Shown here one piece after another: positions 58,991-64,000 of a stretch of DNA of 64,000 bases. Made by a program: the position numbers and the translations under genes. Position 1 is the first letter of the stretch. Every line of letters begins with the position of its first letter. This DNA is from Pelagibius sp. CAU 1746 (lineage in GTDB: Bacteria > Pseudomonadota > Alphaproteobacteria > Kiloniellales > Kiloniellaceae): positions 3,410,001 through 3,474,000 of the forward strand of contig NZ_JBDOQT010000001.1 in the NCBI RefSeq assembly GCF_039839785.1, in the 5' to 3' direction. A model generated the notes under the pieces. The model was not told the DNA's origin, ran no database searches, and saw only the letters and a program-made list of their open reading frames with translations.

Positions 58991-61036
58991 TCAGCGGCCT
59001 CCTTCCGCGGCCAAGCCGAGGCGCGCGCGGGCGCGCCGGGCCCCGGCGGCGATCAGGCGGTCCGCAATGATGGCGATGAAGGCGACGGAGAGGCCGGCGA
59101 CGATGCCGCGCCCGGTGTCCGCCTTGGTCAGTGCGATGTAGACCTCCTGGCCCAGGTCGCGGGTACCGACCAGCGCGGTGATCACCAGCATGGACAGCGC
59201 CAGCATGATGGTCTGGTTGATGCCCAGCATGATCTCCGGCAGGGCCAGCGGAAGCTTGATGCGCCACAAGAGCTGCCAGCGGGTACAGCCGGAAACCGTG
59301 CCGGCTTCGACGAGCTGCGGATCGATGGAGCGGATGCCGTGGGCGGTGTAGCGCACCGCCGGCGCCAGGGCGTAGAGCACCACGGCGATCATGGCGGTGA
59401 AGTCCCCGACGCGGAACAGCATGACCACCGGGATCAGGTAGACGAAGCTGGGCAGCGTCTGCAGGGTGTCGATGAAGCCGCCGATGACGCGCCCTGCCTT
59501 GTCGTTCTGCGCCGCCACGATGCCCAGCGGGATGCCGATCAGCGCGGCGATGAGCACCGAGACGCCGCAGAGATAGATCGTCTCCATGGCGTCCTGCCAC
59601 AGGCCGTTGACCAGGATGAAGCCGGACAGCAGGAAGCAGAGCAGAGCCAGCTTCCAGCGCCCGAGCTGCCAGCCGGCCAGCGTGACCAGCGCGATGAACC
59701 AGGGCCAGGGCACCCCCAGCAGGAAGCGCTTCACCGGCACCAGCAGGTTCAGCACCATGAAGGTCTTCACCGCCTCCAGCTGGTCGAAGTAGTTGACGTT
59801 GATGGTCTGGACCAGGTTTTCCCAGAAGGCCCCGGTGGTGATCTGCGCCGTCGCGGGATAGCTCTGCAGGGCCGGCAGCACCAGGCCCAGCAGGCCGGTC
59901 GCGAGGATGACCGCCAGCGCCGCCAGGGTGTAGGGATGGCGCTTCGCGAAGGACGGAGCGGTCTCGCCATGCTCCGGTGGCGGCCGGTTCACGAAGGCCT
60001 GGCTCAGCCGGTCCAGCGCGATGGCCAGCACGACGATGGCCACGCCGGCCTCCAGCCCGCCGCCGATATCGAGGCGGCGCAGCGAGGTCAACACGTCGTA
60101 GCCCAGGCCGCCGGCGCCGATCATCGAGGCGATGATCACCATGTTCAACGACAGCATGATCACCTGGTTCACGCCGACCATGAGGCCGGGCATGGCCGAA
60201 GGCACCAGCACCCGCCAGGTCATCTGCCGGCCGGTGCAGCCGACCATGGTGCCGAACTCGCGGATTTCCGAGGGCACGCCGCGCAGCGCCAGGGTGGTGA
60301 TCCGCACCATGGGCGGCATGGCATAGATCACCGTGGCCACCAGGGCGGACACCGGGCCGAAACCGAAGAGGAAGAGGATCGGCACCAAGTAGGCGAAGAT
60401 CGGCACCGTCTGCATGAGGTCCAGCACCGGCGTCAGCATCCGGTCGAACCAGCGCCAGCGGTATCCGGCGATGCCCAGCAGCAGGCCGCCGCCCACGCCC
60501 AGAGGCACGGCGATGAGGATCGAGGCCAGGGTAACCATGGCGCTTTCCCACTGGCCGAAGATCGCGAGATAGAGGAAACAGAGGCCGACGAAGACCGCCA
60601 GGCCGATGCTCTTGGCGTAGTGGCCGATGGCCGCAACCACGAAGACCACGGCGATCCAGGAGAGCGGCGGCAGCCACTGCACGGCCTCGTCGCCCAGGCC
60701 CTGCACGAAGCCGCTGACCAGCACCGCCTTGGCCAACTCGTAGGGCTGTTCCAGCAGCCAGGCGATGCCGCGGGTCAGGTCGGTAAAGCTGAAGAGCCCG
60801 AAGTGGGCGTCCTCAACCAGCCACGACATGAAGGTGCTGATGTCGTCCTTCACGGAGACCCGCAGATCGCGCGGCACCTTGACCAGCCAGCGCGCGTCGA
60901 GCGCCTTGGAGAGGTCTCGGCTGGTGTGCGCCAGGACGAAGGTCGCCACCCCCAGCAGCAGCCAGGTCAGCGCAGCCGGCGAAACCGGCAGCGCCTTCGC
61001 CTTGGAGGCGGCGGTGTCCAGCGCCGGCTCGGCCAT
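58991..61036 (-). CDS. Glycine betaine/proline-type ABC transporter permease, fused double-permease form
   Basis: The 681-residue inner-membrane protein contains two ProW-like permease domains in tandem (about 110-350 and 430-660). Each has an EAA-type loop: VPSEIREFGTMVGCTGRQMTWRVLVPSAMPGLMVGVNQ and IDPQLVEAGTVSGCTRWQLLWRIKLPLALPEIMLGINQ. Normal ProW works as a homodimer of about 350-residue chains, so this fused chain should supply both halves of the pore. It overlaps the ATPase stop by one base. Confidence 0.93.
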   Translation of the reverse strand: MAEPALDTAASKAKALPVSPAALTWLLLGVATFVLAHTSRDLSKALDARWLVKVPRDLRVSVKDDISTFMSWLVEDAHFGLFSFTDLTRGIAWLLEQPYELAKAVLVSGFVQGLGDEAVQWLPPLSWIAVVFVVAAIGHYAKSIGLAVFVGLCFLYLAIFGQWESAMVTLASILIAVPLGVGGGLLLGIAGYRWRWFDRMLTPVLDLMQTVPIFAYLVPILFLFGFGPVSALVATVIYAMPPMVRITTLALRGVPSEIREFGTMVGCTGRQMTWRVLVPSAMPGLMVGVNQVIMLSLNMVIIASMIGAGGLGYDVLTSLRRLDIGGGLEAGVAIVVLAIALDRLSQAFVNRPPPEHGETAPSFAKRHPYTLAALAVILATGLLGLVLPALQSYPATAQITTGAFWENLVQTINVNYFDQLEAVKTFMVLNLLVPVKRFLLGVPWPWFIALVTLAGWQLGRWKLALLCFLLSGFILVNGLWQDAMETIYLCGVSVLIAALIGIPLGIVAAQNDKAGRVIGGFIDTLQTLPSFVYLIPVVMLFRVGDFTAMIAVVLYALAPAVRYTAHGIRSIDPQLVEAGTVSGCTRWQLLWRIKLPLALPEIMLGINQTIMLALSMLVITALVGTRDLGQEVYIALTKADTGRGIVAGLSVAFIAIIADRLIAAGARRARARLGLAAEGGR

Positions 61037-62082
61037 CAGCCCTTCTCCCCGCTTGGGTTGGGCCGGCCGATGAGAGTGTCGATGACCGCACGGCGGTCGA
61101 GGCTGCCGACGACGGTGCCGGACTCGTCGACCACCGCGAAGGGCTTGCCGGCGGCTTCCACCCGGTCCGCCACGGTCTCGATGCGGTCGCCGGCGGCGAC
61201 CTGCCCCGCCACTTCGCCGGCGGGCGTCCCGGGCTGCATCACCGCGCGCACGCTCAAGACCTTGGCACGCGGAATGTGGCGGGTGAATTCGGCCACGTAG
61301 TCGTCGGCCGGGGCCAGCACCAAACGCTCGGGCGTATCGACCTGGATCACCGCGCCGTCCTTCATGATCGCGATGCGGTCGGCCAGGCGGATGGCCTCAT
61401 CGAAGTCGTGGGTGATGAAGACGATGGTCTTCTGCAGCATGGACTGCAGGCGCAGGAACTCGTCCTGCATCTCACGGCGAATCAATGGGTCAAGCGCCGA
61501 GAAGGGCTCGTCCAGGAACCAGATCTCCGGCTCCACCGCCAGCGAGCGGGCGATGCCGACGCGCTGCTGCTGGCCGCCGGAGAGCTCTCGGGGGTAATAG
61601 GCCTCTCGACCCTTGAGGCCGACCAGTTCGATGACTTCCAGGGCGCGCGCCTCGCGGCGGCCGCGGGCGACGCCCTGGACCTCCAGCGGAAAAGCCACGT
61701 TCTGCAGCACCGTTAGATGCGGCAGCAGGGCGAAATGCTGGAACACCATGCCCATCTTGTGACGCCGGATCCGGATCATCTCGCGCTCGCTGGCGCGCAG
61801 CAGGTCGGTGTCCTCGAAGAGAATCTGACCCGCTGTCGGCTCGATCAGCCGCGAGAGGCACCGCACCAGCGTCGACTTGCCCGAACCGGACAGGCCCATG
61901 ATGACGAAGATCTCGCCCTGGCAGACCTCGATATTGGCCTCGCGCACCGCGCCGATGAGGCCGGCGGCCTGAATCTCCGCCAGACCGGGAGGGTCCGCTT
62001 GTTCGGCCAGGAAGCGCTCCGCGCCATTCCCGAAGAGTTTCCAAACGTCGCGGCACGCCAGCTTGACGGGCTTGTTCTGCAT
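61036..62082 (-). CDS. Glycine betaine/proline-type ABC transporter ATPase with CBS-type C-terminus
   Basis: The 348-residue ATPase has Walker A GLSGSGKST, Q-loop VFQHFALLPHLTV, signature LSGGQQQRVGIARSLAV, Walker B IWFLDEPFSALDP and H-loop ITHDFDEA, in the ProV/OpuAA style with a long N-terminal lead (CRDVWKLFGNGAE). The last 70 residues (RAVMQPGTP..., DRVEAAGKPFAVVDESGTVVGSLDRRAVIDTL) form a CBS domain, which in OpuA-type systems senses ionic strength or nucleotides. ATG 62082 is preferred, with GAGG six to nine bases upstream; the open frame continues to 62268 without conserved sequence. Confidence 0.93.
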   Translation of the reverse strand: MQNKPVKLACRDVWKLFGNGAERFLAEQADPPGLAEIQAAGLIGAVREANIEVCQGEIFVIMGLSGSGKSTLVRCLSRLIEPTAGQILFEDTDLLRASEREMIRIRRHKMGMVFQHFALLPHLTVLQNVAFPLEVQGVARGRREARALEVIELVGLKGREAYYPRELSGGQQQRVGIARSLAVEPEIWFLDEPFSALDPLIRREMQDEFLRLQSMLQKTIVFITHDFDEAIRLADRIAIMKDGAVIQVDTPERLVLAPADDYVAEFTRHIPRAKVLSVRAVMQPGTPAGEVAGQVAAGDRIETVADRVEAAGKPFAVVDESGTVVGSLDRRAVIDTLIGRPNPSGEKG

Positions 62083-62094
62083 CATCGCCTCGAA

Positions 62095-62114
62095 GTTCCC
62101 CTGTTCGGGGGAAC
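62095..62114. promoter_or_regulatory. Hairpin/palindrome just upstream of the betaine ATPase gene
   Basis: Arms GTTCCCC (62095-62101) and GGGGAAC (62108-62114) enclose a 6-base loop ending 13 bases before the start codon. It could be an operator for an internal promoter or a translational control hairpin close to the ribosome-binding site. Confidence 0.4.
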
Positions 62115-62180
62115 GATGAGATACCCGGCACCCAAACTCAATGGCCGAACCCAAATCTCTTGGTGATGGAAGCTGCGTCC

Positions 62181-62219
62181 GCCGCCGTCCGGGCAGGTCT
62201 TTCGGCCCCGGACGGCGGC
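62181..62219 (-). other. Strong intercistronic hairpin after the betaine-binding protein gene
   Basis: Perfect 13-base arms (62181-62193 and 62207-62219) enclose a 13-base loop about 97 bases after the stop of the binding-protein gene. There is no T run on the minus strand. It probably protects the 3' end of the binding-protein message or causes partial termination before the ATPase gene. Confidence 0.6.
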
Positions 62220-62315
62220 CGGCGTCTCCCGCGGGATCACGCCGGTCGCCTCCCAGACCCCTGATCACTCAGGGGACACACGCGCAGGGGGTCTCACTGC
62301 GCATCACGTCATGGA

Positions 62316-63272
62316 TCACTTGATCCAGCCGCTCCAGGTTGCCTCGTTCTTGGCAATCCAGTCGGCGACCACGCCGTCCAGGTCCTTGCCGTCCAGATCG
62401 ACGTCGGCGACCATGGCGCCCATTTCCTCGTTGCTGACCTTGAAGGCCTTGATGGCCGCGTAGGCGCCCGGCCACTTGTCTTTCACACCAGCCCAGGAAA
62501 CCTTCCAGATCGGCCCGCGCGGCTTGCCGCAATCGTAGGCCATGTCGGGATTGCTGCCCCAGGAAGGATCGTTGTAGCACTCTGCGGTGTAGGCCGGAAA
62601 TTCGACCCACTCACCCTCGTACTTGATCGGCGCCCAGTGCGGTGCATAGACCCACAGCAGAACCGGCGCCTTGCGCTGATAGGCGGATTCGAGCTCGGCG
62701 AAGAGCGCCGCGTCGGTCCCGGCGTGCACCACCTCGTAGTCCAGTTCCAGAGCCTCGGCGCGCTCGTCGTCGAAGCCGCCCCAGGTCACGGGACCGCCCA
62801 GGTAGCGGCCGTTGGGCGCCGTCTCCGGCGTGGAGAAGGCCTCGGCGCAGTCGTTGAGGGCTTCCCAATCGGGCAGGCCCGGGCACTTCTCTTTCATGTA
62901 GGCGGGATACCACCACTCCTCGATGGCCTGCATTCCGGTCTCGCCCAGGTTCTCGACCTTGCCGGTGGCGGTGGCCTCGTCCATGGCCTCGCGGCCCGTG
63001 GTTTCCCAGATTTCCATGGCGACGTGCAGGTCGCCGGTCTTCAGGCCCGCGAACTGCGCGATGTAGTCGGCCTGAACGTATTCGACGTTGTAGCCGGCCT
63101 TCTTCAGCACCTCGCCCATGAGCTTCGTGGTGATGAGCTGGCCCGTCCAGTCGTGCAGCGTGAGCTTGATGGGATCCTTGGATTCCACCTCCGCCAGCGC
63201 GCCCCCGGCCGCGCCCAGGCCGACCGCCAGGCACAGTCCCGCGCCCAGCAGCTTCTTCAGATGTGTCCGCAT
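62316..63272 (-). CDS. Glycine betaine-type ABC transporter substrate-binding protein (OpuAC family)
   Basis: The 318-residue periplasmic protein has a signal peptide (LKKLLGAGLCLAVGLGAAGGALA, cleavage after ALA near 28). The mature part matches OpuAC: DPIKLTLHDWTGQLITTKLMGEVLKKAGY, LHVAMEIWE, WYPAYMKEKCPGLPDW and APVLLWVYAPHWAPIKYEG, with several Trp and Tyr residues of the kind that form a cage for a quaternary ammonium group. ATG 63272 is preceded by GGAAGGAC. It is the first gene of the operon and diverges from a DeoR gene across 250 bases. Confidence 0.92.
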   Translation of the reverse strand: MRTHLKKLLGAGLCLAVGLGAAGGALAEVESKDPIKLTLHDWTGQLITTKLMGEVLKKAGYNVEYVQADYIAQFAGLKTGDLHVAMEIWETTGREAMDEATATGKVENLGETGMQAIEEWWYPAYMKEKCPGLPDWEALNDCAEAFSTPETAPNGRYLGGPVTWGGFDDERAEALELDYEVVHAGTDAALFAELESAYQRKAPVLLWVYAPHWAPIKYEGEWVEFPAYTAECYNDPSWGSNPDMAYDCGKPRGPIWKVSWAGVKDKWPGAYAAIKAFKVSNEEMGAMVADVDLDGKDLDGVVADWIAKNEATWSGWIK

Positions 63273-63364
63273 CCTACTGTCCTTCCCGTTCCGATTCTTT
63301 TGTGCCTCTTTTTCCCCGGCTCCCGGCCGGCATTGCGGCCAGGGAACGGGAACATTCTTCTGCC

Positions 63365-63417
63365 AATACCCACATCTGTCAACGCAAGATATGTGGTTTT
63401 GTGGGTTTTCGGGTATT
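63365..63417. promoter_or_regulatory. Overlapping inverted repeats between betaine operon and DeoR gene
   Basis: AATACCC (63365-63371) pairs with GGGTATT (63411-63417), and CCACAT (63370-63375) pairs with ATGTGG (63391-63396). The stretch is AT-rich and lies 93-145 bases upstream of the betaine-binding gene and 106 bases upstream of deoR. It is a candidate operator region for the DeoR protein. Confidence 0.45.
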
Positions 63418-63522
63418 TCTAGTTGCCCGCCCAACCAAGGTTGCGAAATACTGGGGTCCGAGCCGCGCGGGAGCCACCGCCCCCGGGCGCCCAATGTCGT
63501 TACCTGCCGATGGTTTCAGAAA

Positions 63523-64000
63523 ATGCACTCAACGCACCGCGAGATGGAGATTCTCGACGAGCTGAAAGTCTCCGGGTCGTGCCGCATCCAAGACCTGGCA
63601 CGGCGCCTCGACGTCTCCGAGGAAACCATCCGCCGTAATGTGAAGAAGCTCGCCGGGCGCGGCCTGGTGCGCAAGGTGCACGGCGGTGTCTACCTGCCCG
63701 ATGCGGTGCAGGAAGCGCCCTTCGCACAGCGCATGGACGAGAACCCGGACGCCAAGCGCCTCATCGCCGGGCAGTTGGCGCGGATGATCAAGAACGGCGA
63801 CTCGCTGATCCTCGATATCGGGTCCACCACCGCCTATGTGGCCCGCGCGCTGCGCGGTCACCACGACCTCTTCGTGGTGACCAACTCGATCGCCGCGGCG
63901 CAGATGCTGGCGACGCGCAACAACAACCGGGTCTTCATGGCCGGCGGCGAGCTGCGCGCCCACGACGCCGGCGCCTTCGGGCGCGAGGCGATCAGTTTCG
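63523..64000 (+). CDS. DeoR-family regulator, N-terminal part (truncated by window edge)
   Basis: The frame starts at ATG 63523 and is open to the window end (159 residues visible). It has a DeoR winged helix (HREMEILDELKVSGSCRIQDLARRLDVSEETIRRNVKKLAGRGLVRKVHGGVYLPDA) and the first part of the DeoRC sensor domain (LILDIGSTTAYVARAL, VVTNSIAAAQMLA, VFMAGGELRAHDAGAFG). The recognition helix reads SEETIRRNVKKL, with Asn where most DeoR proteins have Asp. It diverges from the betaine operon and may regulate it, although DeoR effectors are usually phosphorylated sugars. Confidence 0.9.
   Translation, partial: MHSTHREMEILDELKVSGSCRIQDLARRLDVSEETIRRNVKKLAGRGLVRKVHGGVYLPDAVQEAPFAQRMDENPDAKRLIAGQLARMIKNGDSLILDIGSTTAYVARALRGHHDLFVVTNSIAAAQMLATRNNNRVFMAGGELRAHDAGAFGREAISF

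Overview
The window looks like a chromosomal stretch of a high-GC alphaproteobacterium, most likely a heterotroph of the Rhodospirillales/Kiloniellales type. This is inferred from codon use, the alphaproteobacterial intergenic palindromes, the many solute-binding-protein transporters and the mix of C1, oxalate, betaine and amino-acid catabolism. Nearly all of it is coding. I see no tRNA, rRNA, CRISPR array, insertion sequence or prophage.

Region 1 (1-2733) holds the end of an iron-dependent alcohol dehydrogenase, a mandelate-racemase-type enolase-superfamily enzyme and a PAS-GGDEF diguanylate cyclase. Region 2 (2765-21111, all on the minus strand) is the most coherent system in the window: a probable oxalate/formate regulon. 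It encodes an FCD-type GntR regulator, oxalyl-CoA decarboxylase (oxc), formyl-CoA:oxalate CoA-transferase (frc), a free-standing formyl-THF hydrolase/formyltransferase-type protein, formate-THF ligase (fhs), a universal stress protein, a TctCBA tripartite transporter, a very unusual SucC/SucD-like acyl-CoA ligase pair and a two-subunit NAD-dependent Mo/W formate dehydrogenase. Near-identical palindromes of the form TGGTATACCA lie upstream of gntR-oxc, of tctC and of the ligase-formate dehydrogenase operon, so one regulator probably controls all three transcription units. The proposed flow is oxalate import, activation by Frc, decarboxylation by Oxc to formyl-CoA, then either release of formate for NADH production or transfer of the formyl group into tetrahydrofolate metabolism. 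The ligase pair may conserve the thioester bond as ATP.

Region 3 (21747-27121) has two glutamine-synthetase-family enzymes flanking a sugar-kinase/SDR pair. Region 4 (27610-31804) has an HU protein with a histone-like basic tail, two ketopantoate-reductase-family enzymes and an XRE/ScfR-type regulator. Region 5 (31812-40044) has a DeoR regulator and an unassigned TIM-barrel protein divergent from a polyamine-type ABC transporter operon that also encodes a 2-oxoglutarate/Fe(II) dioxygenase, an isochorismatase-like amidase and a PuuD-like gamma-glutamyl hydrolase. An operator-like motif upstream of this operon resembles one upstream of the second glutamine synthetase.

Region 6 (40054-45218) holds a pesticin-like muramidase, the homogentisate pathway genes hmgA and fahA facing a MarR regulator across a perfect 24-bp palindrome, a transglutaminase-like protein and dispersed intergenic repeats. 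Region 7 (45261-52339) is a complete branched-chain amino-acid-type ABC operon, then a carboxymuconolactone-decarboxylase-like protein, an MliC lysozyme-inhibitor homologue, a secreted DUF protein and cytochrome P460. Region 8 (52465-55620) has two LysR regulators and a GH18 protein. Region 9 (55655-64000) is a glycine-betaine import and demethylation operon with a fused double permease, a choline-kinase-like protein and a dimethylglycine/sarcosine dehydrogenase, divergent from a second, truncated DeoR regulator. The C1 units from demethylation could feed the same folate pool as the oxalate region.

A recurring structural feature is a strong hairpin directly after the solute-binding-protein gene in all four transporter operons.
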